From an uncultured Collinsella sp. (GTDB lineage Bacteria; Actinomycetota; Coriobacteriia; Coriobacteriales; Coriobacteriaceae), in contig UQIY01000012.1 in assembly GCA_900541195.1 (NCBI GenBank), positions 1 to 46,267 of the forward strand: a stretch of DNA of 46,267 nt, in the 5' to 3' direction. Shown one piece after another: positions 36,001-44,723 of the stretch. Made by a program: the position numbers and the translations under genes. Within the stretch, counting starts at the first letter, position 1. Each line of letters begins with the position of its first letter. Under the pieces are notes generated by a model. It ran no database searches and was not told the origin of the DNA. It worked only from the letters and a program-made list of their open reading frames with translations.

Positions 36001-37278
36001 ATGTCCACTAAGTATGCAATCGTTGGCGGCAAGCTCATCGACGGCACCGGTGCCGAGCCGGTCGAGAACTCCCTCGTTCTCGTCGACGATAACGGCAAGA
36101 TCGAGTATGCCGGTGTCATGCAGGACCTTCCCGAGGGCGTTGAGGTTATCGACGCCGCCGGCAAGACTGTCCTTCCCGGCCTGATCGACACCCACCTGCA
36201 CTTCTCGGGCAACTTGACTGACGATGACACCGACTGGGTCATGCAGCCGCTCCTCGAGAAGCAGGCCGTCGCCGTCAAGCAGGCCTATGACTGCCTCACC
36301 CACGGCCTCACCACCGTCTGCGAGATCGGCCGCTTTGGTATCCAGATCCGTGACTGCATCGACAAGGGCGTCTTTAAGGGCCCGCGCGTTCTGGCCACTG
36401 GCCTCGGCTTCTGCCGCGTTGCCGGCCACGGTGACTCCCACCACTGCACCCAGGAGCTTAACAAGGAATCCCATCCCTGGGGCGACCAGGTCGACGGTCC
36501 TTGGGATTTGCGCAAGGCCGTCCGTCGTCGCCTGCGCGAGAACCCCGATGCCATCAAGATCTGGGCTACCGGTGGCGGCATCTGGCGCTGGGACTCCGGT
36601 CGCGATCAGCACTATTGCTCCGAGGAGATCCAGGCCGTGGTCGAAGAGGCAAAGATGGTCGGTATCCCCGTGTGGAGCCACTGCTACAACAACCACGCCG
36701 CTGCCTACGATTCCGTCCGCTTTGGCTGCGAGCAGCTGATTCACGGCTTCGATATCGATGAGCGCACCATGGACCTCATGGCCGAGCAGGGCACCTTCTT
36801 CACCCCGACGATCGCCTTCCTGCCCACCTGGTACGCCACCTATCCGCCCGTCTACGTCCCCGAGCTGCACGACAAGTACGAGGGCACCCTGGTCGAGAAG
36901 GAGCTGCAGCGCAACTACGACTGCCTGCGCGAGGCCAAGAAGCGTGGCGTCGTCATGACGATCGGCTCCGACTCCTTCTCCTTCGTTACCCCGTACGGCA
37001 CCTGCTCCATCGAGGAGATGTACGAGTTCGTCGACAAGATCGGCTTCACCCCGGTCGAGACCATCACCTGCGCCACCCTCAACGGCGCCAAGATGTGCCA
37101 CATCGAGGACGAGACCGGTTCCATCGAGGCCGGCAAGTGCGCCGACCTGCTGGTCGTCAACGGTGACGTCGCCGCCGACATCCATGTGCTCAACACCGAC
37201 AACATGGATGTCATCATGAAGGACGGCTGGATCGTCGAGGCTGGCACCTTTGGCGAGGCCAACAAATACAGCGCCTAA
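36001..37278 (+). CDS. Metal-dependent amidohydrolase (imidazolonepropionase/prolidase-like)
   Basis: The 425-residue enzyme has the amidohydrolase beta-sandwich start and the motif LIDTHLHF (metal ligands His65, His67), Lys186 in AIKIWATGGG (probable carboxylated lysine), His227 in VWSHCYNN, His248 in LIHGFDID and Asp324 in IGSDSF. This is a binuclear-type metal site. The layout resembles amidohydrolases annotated as Xaa-Pro or Xaa-Arg dipeptidases and imidazolonepropionase relatives, but the substrate is not determined. AAGGAGG precedes the start. It is paired with the permease upstream; together they look like a small catabolic unit. Confidence 0.88.
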   Translation: MSTKYAIVGGKLIDGTGAEPVENSLVLVDDNGKIEYAGVMQDLPEGVEVIDAAGKTVLPGLIDTHLHFSGNLTDDDTDWVMQPLLEKQAVAVKQAYDCLTHGLTTVCEIGRFGIQIRDCIDKGVFKGPRVLATGLGFCRVAGHGDSHHCTQELNKESHPWGDQVDGPWDLRKAVRRRLRENPDAIKIWATGGGIWRWDSGRDQHYCSEEIQAVVEEAKMVGIPVWSHCYNNHAAAYDSVRFGCEQLIHGFDIDERTMDLMAEQGTFFTPTIAFLPTWYATYPPVYVPELHDKYEGTLVEKELQRNYDCLREAKKRGVVMTIGSDSFSFVTPYGTCSIEEMYEFVDKIGFTPVETITCATLNGAKMCHIEDETGSIEAGKCADLLVVNGDVAADIHVLNTDNMDVIMKDGWIVEAGTFGEANKYSA

Positions 37279-37319
37279 GATACCGTTTGTCGATGACTGG
37301 ATGTAAAACACAGTTTTTG

Positions 37320-37334
37320 ATTGCATAATGCAAT
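37320..37334. promoter_or_regulatory. Perfect 15-base palindrome upstream of sensor kinase
   Basis: ATTGCATAATGCAAT is a perfect odd-centred palindrome immediately before the terminator stem. It overlaps a -10-like TGCATAAT and could be an operator. The same half-site words occur as an inverted pair upstream of ybaB (6428-6462). Confidence 0.4.
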
Positions 37335-37336
37335 GG

Positions 37337-37364
37337 AGAGGGTCGCTTGCGGCCCTCTTTATTG
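37337..37364 (+). terminator. Terminator between amidohydrolase and sensor kinase
   Basis: AGAGGG (37337-37342) pairs with CCCTCT (37353-37358) and is followed by TTATTG. It closes the permease-amidohydrolase unit. Confidence 0.6.
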
Positions 37365-37389
37365 CTATGGGTGTGGTAGATAAAAGGGG

Positions 37390-38781
37390 ATGACGGTGGA
37401 TTTAAACAGGCTGATTCTGGGCAAGAGTTACAACTCTACCAAGGTCTTTCGTACGGCCCAGCATGTGGTCCAGGCCATCCTGCTCGGTGTTGTCGTTCCG
37501 GCGCTTATTCTGCTGCTTATCTGGGATTTAACCGATAATCCCAATCCCGTTCCGGGCGTTGTCGTTATTGCCGGCCTGGTCATGCTGTGCTTCTTCTTCT
37601 CGTACGTCTTTGTCGTTCCCGACGACCTCACATCGAGCGCAACCGACCGTACGCTCGCCATCGCATCAAAAATATTCGCCTACACGTCGCGCGGCCTTAC
37701 GCCCGAAGCGGCCCTGGGTGCCTCTAAAATTATCCTATCCGAGACCATCGCCTCCGCCATCTGCTTTACCGATGGCAAACAGGTGTTGGCAAGCTGGGGC
37801 GAGGACTCGGCAAAGTGCCCTGCCGGCACCCCGGTCGTGCTCAAGACCACGCTCAACGTGATCGAGTCCGGCGAACAGAGTGTGTTTTCGCGCGACGCCT
37901 CCAATGAGACGGGCGGCTATTTTCCCCGCCTGCGCGCCGGCATTGTCGCGCCGCTTACCGTGCGCGGGCATTGTGTGGGCACACTCGAGCTGTATTACCC
38001 CCGCCTGAGCAGCATCGATATGCGCCAGACGGCCCTTGCTTCGGGTTTTGCCGATCTCATTTCCACGCAGCTCGCCAGCTTTGAGCTCGAGCGCCAGGAC
38101 GAGCTCACAGCTCGCGTTGAGCTACGCGCCCTGCAGTCGCAGGTCGACCCGCATTTTCTATTCAATACCATTAGCACGATTGTGTCGCTCGTTCGAACCG
38201 AGCCCGACAAGGCGCGATCGCTGCTGATCGACTTTTCCAACTACTATCGTCAGACGCTTTCTGATTCCGATACGCTCACCACGCTCGAGCACGAGGTGGA
38301 ACAGGGCACCCGTTATATCAATCTTATGCAGGCCCGGTATGGCGACGGCCGTCTGCGCGTTTCGGTCGACATCGACTTTGAGGTGCGCGACAGCCTGGTG
38401 CCGCCGTTTATCTTGCAGCCGCTGCTCGAAAACTGCATCAAGCATGCGCAGCGCGAGACCGAGCCGCTTTCTATTCGTGTTAGGGCTTTTGAGACCGATG
38501 ACGGCTTGGAGATCATCGTCGAAGATGACGGCATCGGTATGAACGAAGAAGTCTGCGCGCATCTGTTTGAGCAGCATCGCCGAGAGGAGCCCGAGAGCAT
38601 TACCGCCGACGGCTCCATCAAGCGAGGTTGCGGTCTGGCGCTCTTCAATGTGCTTCAGCGCATCCATTTCTTTTACGGAGAAGATTCTGGCATGCGCGTG
38701 AAGTCCCAGGAGGGCGTGGGGACACAGGTCATCGTTGAGTTGAACGGCGAGCCGCATGAGCCGGCGCCGCTAACGGTGTAG
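37390..38781 (+). CDS. LytS-type sensor histidine kinase 1
   Basis: The 463-residue protein has two N-terminal membrane helices (about 28-46 and 55-76), a GAF-like sensor domain (about 90-225), and a His_kinase/LytS module with the phosphorylated His255 in QVDPHFLFNT. The ATPase domain carries ILQPLLENCIKHA (N box) and EDDGIGM plus KRGCGLALFNV (G boxes). Only about 8 residues separate the helices, so the signal is probably sensed in the membrane or by the cytoplasmic GAF. It is paired with the LytTR regulator 38 bases downstream. It is a paralogue of the kinase at 43308-44651, which has the same domain order. Confidence 0.92.
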   Translation: MTVDLNRLILGKSYNSTKVFRTAQHVVQAILLGVVVPALILLLIWDLTDNPNPVPGVVVIAGLVMLCFFFSYVFVVPDDLTSSATDRTLAIASKIFAYTSRGLTPEAALGASKIILSETIASAICFTDGKQVLASWGEDSAKCPAGTPVVLKTTLNVIESGEQSVFSRDASNETGGYFPRLRAGIVAPLTVRGHCVGTLELYYPRLSSIDMRQTALASGFADLISTQLASFELERQDELTARVELRALQSQVDPHFLFNTISTIVSLVRTEPDKARSLLIDFSNYYRQTLSDSDTLTTLEHEVEQGTRYINLMQARYGDGRLRVSVDIDFEVRDSLVPPFILQPLLENCIKHAQRETEPLSIRVRAFETDDGLEIIVEDDGIGMNEEVCAHLFEQHRREEPESITADGSIKRGCGLALFNVLQRIHFFYGEDSGMRVKSQEGVGTQVIVELNGEPHEPAPLTV

Positions 38782-38819
38782 CACGCGGTTGGATTGAGAG
38801 AAAAAGAGGGGAAGCGCAT

Positions 38820-39554
38820 ATGTCCGAAGGCTGGAACATCTTGGTGGTTGATGACGAGCCTCCCATTAGGGCTGAGCTACGCTATCTGTTGGAAAAGGAT
38901 ACGCGTGTGGGACAGATTGCCGAAGCGGGCAATGTCACCGAAGCCGTGGAGTCGATTCTGTCGAACAAGCCCGACGTGCTGTTTTTAGAGATTACCATGC
39001 CCGGTCGCTCGGGAATTGAGCTTGCCGAGACGCTGCAGAACCTAAAGACGCCGCCAGTCGTGGTGTTTGTGACGGCATTTGCCGAGTATGCGGCTGATGC
39101 CTATAACCTCGATGCTGTCGATTACATCGTCAAACCGGTCGAGGATGCCCGCTTGTCAAAGGCACTCGACAAGATCGAGACCGCCCTGGGTGCCCGTCGT
39201 GTTATCCATGCTCCGCGCCAACCTTTGCGTCTGACGGTGGACCGCGGGGGCAAAAAGGTGTTCATTCCCGCCGCAGACGTCTGCTACTTTGAGGCGCGCG
39301 CCGATTTTTGCAACGCCGTCTGCGCCGAGGGAACATACCTGGTCAATGAGTCGATTTCCTCGCTCGAGCGGCGCCTGGCCTCCGAGGGCTTTATCCGTGT
39401 CCACCGCAGTTATCTGGTCAATTTGGAAGACGTGCATAATGTCGAGATCGGTTCCACGGGTCTTATGGAGCTCAGGCTCGATCGCGTAACCTCGACGGTG
39501 CCTGTGTCCCGTCGTCGCGCAGCCGAGGTCAAGGCGCACTTGGGACTTGCGTAG
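38820..39554 (+). CDS. LytTR response regulator 1 with Glu at the phosphorylation site
   Basis: The 244-residue protein has a receiver domain (1-125) with the acidic pair Asp11-Asp12, Thr85 in FVTAF and Lys105 in VKPVEDA. The phosphoacceptor position in VLFLEITMPG is Glu57 (codon GAG at 38988-38990) instead of Asp. A LytTR DNA-binding domain follows (about 135-244, including FIRVHRSYLVNLEDV). The ATG start follows GGGGAAG. The homologous regulator at 44724-45440 keeps Asp at the same place. Glu often mimics the phosphorylated state, so this protein may be constitutively active or controlled without phosphorylation. Confidence 0.92.
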   Translation: MSEGWNILVVDDEPPIRAELRYLLEKDTRVGQIAEAGNVTEAVESILSNKPDVLFLEITMPGRSGIELAETLQNLKTPPVVVFVTAFAEYAADAYNLDAVDYIVKPVEDARLSKALDKIETALGARRVIHAPRQPLRLTVDRGGKKVFIPAADVCYFEARADFCNAVCAEGTYLVNESISSLERRLASEGFIRVHRSYLVNLEDVHNVEIGSTGLMELRLDRVTSTVPVSRRRAAEVKAHLGLA

Positions 39555-39646
39555 GCAGTCTGCATATCATCGTTTACCGCCGCAGGTTTGGCGTGACCGT
39601 GCGGTGGGCATAATGGGTGACATCGAATGAAATCGAAAGGATCATT

Positions 39647-40591
39647 ATGCCCGCGCTCATTACGCATCATCTGTTTGGCGAGGAAAGCATCGACCGTCTT
39701 CCGCAGGGCGTTATTACGTCCGACGAGGAGCGCATCGCCTTTATCCTGGGAAACCAAGGTCCCGACCCGTTTTTCTTCCACATGCTCACGCCGCGCATTT
39801 CCGACTGTATGTCGCTTGCTCAGGTCATGCACCGCTCGCGCATGTCGCGCCAGTTCTCGTGCCTGCGCGACGGCGTGTCGCACCTACAGCCGCGCGATGC
39901 CAATCTGGGTCGCGCCTTTGCGCTGGGCCTGCTGTCGCACTATGTGCTCGATCGCAATGCCCACCCCTTTGTCTACGAGCAGCAGTTTGGCATTGTTGAG
40001 TCCGACCCCGAGCTCGAGGCTTCGGGCAGTCAAGTTCACGCCGTGCTCGAAAGCGACCTGGACGTGCTGATGCTGCAGCTCAAACGTGACGGGGCCACGG
40101 TCGAGGATTATCCGCCGGCGGGCGAGATCGTCACTACCGACCGCATCAACCGTGTGGCCGGCGTGCTGATGAGCTACATCGCCGGGCGCGTGTACGGTAT
40201 CGACATCCCGGCGGGGGAGTACGCCGGCGCCGTCTCGGACATGCAGATGCTCTATCGCACCATTGAGCCGGCCGGCTCGGTAAAGACGCGCGCGATTGCC
40301 CTGGTTGAGGGCTTGGTGCATGACTACTCGCTGCTCGACGGCCTTGCTCATCGCGTGACGACGGAGCTTCCCGAGCGCACCGGTAACCTGGGCCACCTGA
40401 CATGGAAGAACCCCTTTACCGATGAGGTCTCGACCGAGAGCTTCCCCGAGGTCTTTGAGCGCGCGCTGACCGATTACGAGCTCACCGTTGCCCGCTTTAT
40501 CGAGACCGGTGACATGGATGCCGTGACCGGCCATATCAACTATAGCGGCCGCGTACTCGACGCCGACGAGGAGTTCGACCGCGAGGAGTAG
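39647..40591 (+). CDS. Zinc-dependent phospholipase C-like protein
   Basis: The 314-residue protein starts MPALITHHLFGEES and contains HHLFGEES, NQGPDPFFFHML, HYVLDRNAHPFVYEQ and SQVHAVLESDLD, the His/Asp pattern of the Zn_dep_PLPC (PF00882) family. No signal peptide is present, so it is probably cytoplasmic and not a toxin of the secreted phospholipase type; the substrate is unknown. The ATG at 39647 has AAAGGA five bases upstream. It stands alone between the first regulator and the MFS transporter. Confidence 0.82.
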   Translation: MPALITHHLFGEESIDRLPQGVITSDEERIAFILGNQGPDPFFFHMLTPRISDCMSLAQVMHRSRMSRQFSCLRDGVSHLQPRDANLGRAFALGLLSHYVLDRNAHPFVYEQQFGIVESDPELEASGSQVHAVLESDLDVLMLQLKRDGATVEDYPPAGEIVTTDRINRVAGVLMSYIAGRVYGIDIPAGEYAGAVSDMQMLYRTIEPAGSVKTRAIALVEGLVHDYSLLDGLAHRVTTELPERTGNLGHLTWKNPFTDEVSTESFPEVFERALTDYELTVARFIETGDMDAVTGHINYSGRVLDADEEFDREE

Positions 40592-40692
40592 GACCCGTGC
40601 GTGCCCCTTTGCCGAATCCTTACCAGCGCTTCTGTGCAATTGGGGTACGATGAACTAACTGCATATCGGGCGAATACGAAGGGGCCCTGTCC

Positions 40693-41952
40693 ATGAAATA
40701 CACCAAGCTCGAGCGTAACTGGGTTATGTACGATGTGGGCAATTCGGCCCTCGTGTTGCTCAATACCTCGGTGGTGCCCATCTACTTTAACGCCATCAAT
40801 ACTGGTGCTTCCTCGGCAGACCTGGTGGTCGCTTGGGGCAACGCTCAGACGATCGCCTCGCTGGTCATTGCCATGCTCATGCCCATTCTGGGCGCGCTTG
40901 CCGATTACGCCGGCAACAAGATTAAGTTCTTCTTGGGCTTCTTCCTCACGGGCCTGGTTCTTTGCCTGGCGCAGGCTATCCCAATGTCCGCCATGGCATT
41001 TTTGACCGTGTACGTGCTGTGCACCATCGGCCTTAACTCTTCTATGACGTTCTACGACGCCATGCTGCCCGACATTACCACCGACGAGCGCATGGACGCC
41101 GTGTCCAGCTCGGGCTATGCCTGGGGCTACATCGGTTCCACCGTGCCGTTCATCATCTGCCTGGCGCTCATCATGGGTGGCCCCGCTCTTGGCGTCCCCA
41201 CCATGCTGGCAACGCGTCTGTCGTTTATCATCACTGGTGCCTGGTGGCTCATCTTTACCCTGCCGCTCATTCGCACCTATAAGCAAAAGTACGGTCGCGA
41301 GCGCGGTCCCGAGGACACCATCGGCCACATCGTGGGCGGTGTGTTCTCCGAGGTCGGACACACCATGCGCGAGATCGCCCACAACAAGACCGTGCTGGTC
41401 TACATGATCGCGTTCTTCTTCTATATCGATGGCGTCCACACGGTCATTTCCATGGCTACCAGCTACGGCTCGGCTTTAGGCATCGACTCGACCCAGCTGG
41501 TGCTGGCGCTGCTCGTTACGCAGTTTGTGGCCTTTCCGTCTGCCATCATCTACGGCAAGCTCGCCGGACGCGTGGGCACGCTCAACATGATCCTGGTGGC
41601 CGTCGCCGCCTACATGGGCATTGTGCTGTTCGCCGCATTCTTCCTAAAGACCGCCTTCGAATTCTGGGTGCTTGCCATTATGGTCGGCCTGTTCCAGGGC
41701 GGCGTGCAAGCGCTCAGCCGTAGCTACTTTGGCCGCATTATCCCCAAGGAAAAGTCCAACGAGTACTACGGCTTCTTTGACATCTTTGGTCGTTATGCAA
41801 GCGTCATGGGCACTTTCCTGGTGTCGGTCGTCACCTCGCTGACCGGCAACCCATCGCTGGGCGTCCTTTCCATTGGCGTGCTGCTGATCGTTGGCTTTAT
41901 GCTGCTGGTTCGCCTGTCCCGCATGACTCAGGCGGCAGAGCAGGCCGCATAG
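40693..41952 (+). CDS. MFS transporter, UMF1/Atg22-like
   Basis: The 419-residue membrane protein has about twelve helices and begins with the UMF1 signature NWVMYDVGNSALVLL. Other family words are PILGALADYAGNK, FYDAMLPDITTDERMDAVSSSGYAWGYIG and FQGGVQALSRSYFGRIIPKEKSNEYYGFFD. UMF1 transporters resemble the yeast vacuolar amino acid effluxer Atg22; the bacterial substrate is not known. A -10-like GGGTACGAT lies 40 bases before the start, and the gene appears monocistronic. Confidence 0.9.
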   Translation: MKYTKLERNWVMYDVGNSALVLLNTSVVPIYFNAINTGASSADLVVAWGNAQTIASLVIAMLMPILGALADYAGNKIKFFLGFFLTGLVLCLAQAIPMSAMAFLTVYVLCTIGLNSSMTFYDAMLPDITTDERMDAVSSSGYAWGYIGSTVPFIICLALIMGGPALGVPTMLATRLSFIITGAWWLIFTLPLIRTYKQKYGRERGPEDTIGHIVGGVFSEVGHTMREIAHNKTVLVYMIAFFFYIDGVHTVISMATSYGSALGIDSTQLVLALLVTQFVAFPSAIIYGKLAGRVGTLNMILVAVAAYMGIVLFAAFFLKTAFEFWVLAIMVGLFQGGVQALSRSYFGRIIPKEKSNEYYGFFDIFGRYASVMGTFLVSVVTSLTGNPSLGVLSIGVLLIVGFMLLVRLSRMTQAAEQAA

Positions 41953-42067
41953 GAGCGAGCGGCTATTGGGCCTGTCCGCGGTACTCTTTTGGGGTTATCC
42001 GCAATAAACATTGCGACTTGCGAGCAATGATTTGCCCAAGTGGGTATGATGGAATCAGCTAGGTCGC

Positions 42068-42103
42068 GGGGCGTCGCCTGTGTTTGGCGGCGCCCCGTTT
42101 TTG
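42068..42103 (+). terminator. Rho-independent terminator upstream of glycosyltransferase gene
   Basis: GGGGCGTCGCC (42068-42078, allowing the first G at 42068) pairs with GGCGGCGCCCC (42086-42096) with one wobble, and GTTTTTG follows. It lies 115 bases after the MFS gene and 20 bases before the next start. A TATGAT -10-like box (42045-42050) precedes it, so it could attenuate the downstream operon. Confidence 0.75.
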
Positions 42104-42123
42104 TGTTGCAGGGAGGGTAAGGC

Positions 42124-43311
42124 ATGAACGCCACAGTCGTGATTCCAACGTATTGGGCGGGCGATGACGCTTGCGCAAACGCCCCTGGCACTTATGACCA
42201 TTCGACGCGACTCAACGCCGACAATTCCGAACTCGACCGCTGCCTGGCCTCGCTTGAGCAGGTGCGTGACATCCCACGCATCATCCTTTTGGTGGTCTGT
42301 CCCGTTTCTGCCACAGCCGATGTGTCGCTGCGCGTGCACGAGATTGTCGACGCGCATCCCACGCTCAAGGTCACCGTTGTCACCAACACCCAGGCCTCGC
42401 GCATCGCAGACCGGGTTGCTCAGATCGCGCCCAAGGGTTCGGGCGAGTGCGTGAGCCTGCGAGGCTACGGTGCCATCCGCAACATGGGGCTAGCCTGTGC
42501 CGCTGTGCTGGGGCATGACGCGGTTATCTTTTTGGATGACGATGAGACTGTCATCGACGCCGACTTTATGAAGCGCGCGACCTATGCGTTGGGGCAGCAG
42601 ACGCGTCAGGGCTTGCCGATCTTGGTCAAGAGCGGCTATTTCTACGATCGCGACGGCTCGCCGCTGGCTCCCACGGACAAGGCGGGTATCTGCCATCGTT
42701 GGTGGACCAAGCGCATCGAGTTCAACCGTTGGATGAAAAAGGCGCTCTCGGGCACCCGCATCTCGCGCTCCAACTACGTGTGCGGCGGCCTGATGGCCCT
42801 GCATGCCCGCGCCTTTACGCGTGTGGCCTTTGACCCGTTTATCACCCGCGGCGAGGACTTGGATTACCTCTTTAACATGCGCATGTTTGGCTACGACGTG
42901 TGGTTCGATAACGAGTGGACCGTGCGCCATCTGCCTCCGGAGTCCGAAAAGCGCTCACCGCGCTTTATGCAGGATGTATACCGTTGGTACTACGAACGGG
43001 CCAAGTTGACATTCGCCGCGCATCAAAAGGAGCTCATTCCCGTTACGGCGGCATCGCTCATGCCCTACCCGGGCCCGTGGATTTCGCGCGAGCTCGACGA
43101 CCGCGTGCGCAAGACCGCTATGGTCCGCAGCGTGTTTACCCGCGAGCATGAGGGCTACCTGCGCATCTGGCGCCATGGTATCGGCGAGGCAAAGGCCTAT
43201 GCGCGCCAAAACGCTGCAAGCTACCTGCGTTTCCAGAGCTTTTGGCCCAAGATCATGGACGGGCTTTGGCGTGACGCACAACTGATCAGTATCCTGGAGG
43301 GGGCCGAATGA
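42124..43311 (+). CDS. Family 2 glycosyltransferase
   Basis: The 395-residue protein has a GT-A fold pattern: ATVVIPTYWAGDD at the N-terminus, GYGAIRNMGLACAAV, the metal-binding IFLDDDETVID and the late GEDLDYLFNMRMFGYDVW acceptor-site motif. There is no membrane helix, so it is a cytoplasmic or peripherally bound enzyme, perhaps modifying an envelope glycolipid or polysaccharide; sugar and acceptor are unknown. Its stop overlaps the start of the following sensor kinase (ATGA, 43308-43311), so the three genes to 45440 form one operon. GGGAGGG precedes the ATG. Confidence 0.87.
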   Translation: MNATVVIPTYWAGDDACANAPGTYDHSTRLNADNSELDRCLASLEQVRDIPRIILLVVCPVSATADVSLRVHEIVDAHPTLKVTVVTNTQASRIADRVAQIAPKGSGECVSLRGYGAIRNMGLACAAVLGHDAVIFLDDDETVIDADFMKRATYALGQQTRQGLPILVKSGYFYDRDGSPLAPTDKAGICHRWWTKRIEFNRWMKKALSGTRISRSNYVCGGLMALHARAFTRVAFDPFITRGEDLDYLFNMRMFGYDVWFDNEWTVRHLPPESEKRSPRFMQDVYRWYYERAKLTFAAHQKELIPVTAASLMPYPGPWISRELDDRVRKTAMVRSVFTREHEGYLRIWRHGIGEAKAYARQNAASYLRFQSFWPKIMDGLWRDAQLISILEGAE

Positions 43312-44651
43312 TCGACCGCCGCGCCCAGCGCGATAGTTCAATATCAATCTTTCGCATCATTGCCGTTGCCTGCGCCATTTGCGTGCTGGTGTACTTTATT
43401 TTTGCCTTGGTGACCGGTATCGAGCCGATCGCCACGGTGATTGCCTGCGCGCTGCTGTGCATCTTTCTGTGCATCTTTATCTTTTTGACGCTCAATCCCG
43501 ATTCGGTGCGCTCCCAGTACACCGAGGAGACGCTCTCGGTGGCCTCGGCCATGCTCGAGGACATTAAGGGCGGTCTGACGCAGGAGTCGGCGCGTTTGGT
43601 GTGCCGGCGCATTTTGCCCGAGACGCGCGCCATGACGGTGGCCATCACCGACGAGGACAACGTGCTTGCCTGTGCGGGAGAGTTTGAGGAAAAACTACTG
43701 CCAGATTCTCCCATCCACACGCTTGCCACACGCTACGTTATCGAACATGGCATCGTGCAGTCGTTCAACCGTATGGTGGATGTCGTGGGCTCGGACGGCT
43801 CGCACAACCAAGTTCCCGCCGGCATTATCGCCCCCATCAAGGTGGGCGATCGTACCGTCGGCACGCTCAAGTTCTACTACAAGACCCCGCGCGCCGTCGA
43901 CCGTACCCAGTACGCGCTTGCCTCGGGCTTTGCCGAGATCTTGTCCACGCAGCTCGCCATCCACGAGCTCGAGGTGCAAAAGGAACTCACGGCGCGCGCC
44001 GAGGTGCGTGCGCTGCAGGCGCAGATTAACCCGCACTTCCTGTTCAACACGCTGAACACCATTGCATCGTTTACGCGCACCGACCCGCTGCGGGCCCGCG
44101 AACTGCTTCGTGAGTTCTCATCGTTCTATCGTGCCACGCTCGACAACTCGGGATCGCTTATTCCGGTCTCGCGCGAGGTCGCACAGACCAAGCGCTACCT
44201 TACCTTTGAGAAGGCCCGCTTTGGCGAGGACCGCGTGCTTGCGACGTTCGATGTGTCCGAGGACGTGGAAGATACGCTGGTGCCGGCGTTCGTGATCCAG
44301 CCGATTGTCGAGAACGCCGTACGTCATGGTATGGGCGATGACGACGCCCTGAGGATCGACGTGACCGTTCACCAAGACGGCGAGGATGCAATCTTGATTG
44401 CCGTGGCCGATAATGGCGTGGGCATGGATGAGGGTACCGCCGCCAGACTGTTTGACGAGCGTTCTGCCCGTCCCGACGCCAGCTCTCCCCAGGGTGGCGG
44501 CGCCGGTGTGGCCATGCACAATATTTCGGAGCGCATCCATCGCTTTTATGGGCCGCACTCCTATACGCGTGTCGAATCGGCGCCGGGCAAGGGCACCAAA
44601 GTGCTCCTTCATCTTGATTTGTCAGAGAGCATCTTCGACATTCAAGAGTAA
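43308..44651 (+). CDS. LytS-type sensor histidine kinase 2
   Basis: The 447-residue protein has two N-terminal helices (about 14-34 and 39-61), a GAF-like domain (75-215), the LytS-type phosphoacceptor His243 in QINPHFLFNT, and an ATPase domain with VIQPIVENAVRHG and ADNGVGM. Domain order and many residues match the kinase at 37390-38781 (for example LASGFA...LSTQLA before the kinase core), so they are paralogues. The gene overlaps the glycosyltransferase gene by four bases. Its regulator follows 72 bases downstream. Confidence 0.92.
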   Translation: MIDRRAQRDSSISIFRIIAVACAICVLVYFIFALVTGIEPIATVIACALLCIFLCIFIFLTLNPDSVRSQYTEETLSVASAMLEDIKGGLTQESARLVCRRILPETRAMTVAITDEDNVLACAGEFEEKLLPDSPIHTLATRYVIEHGIVQSFNRMVDVVGSDGSHNQVPAGIIAPIKVGDRTVGTLKFYYKTPRAVDRTQYALASGFAEILSTQLAIHELEVQKELTARAEVRALQAQINPHFLFNTLNTIASFTRTDPLRARELLREFSSFYRATLDNSGSLIPVSREVAQTKRYLTFEKARFGEDRVLATFDVSEDVEDTLVPAFVIQPIVENAVRHGMGDDDALRIDVTVHQDGEDAILIAVADNGVGMDEGTAARLFDERSARPDASSPQGGGAGVAMHNISERIHRFYGPHSYTRVESAPGKGTKVLLHLDLSESIFDIQE

Positions 44652-44723
44652 AATAAAAGGCTACGGGCTCAACGTCATGCGACGGATGCCCGGCGTAGTT
44701 AGTTGACGAAAGGTTTTATCCCT

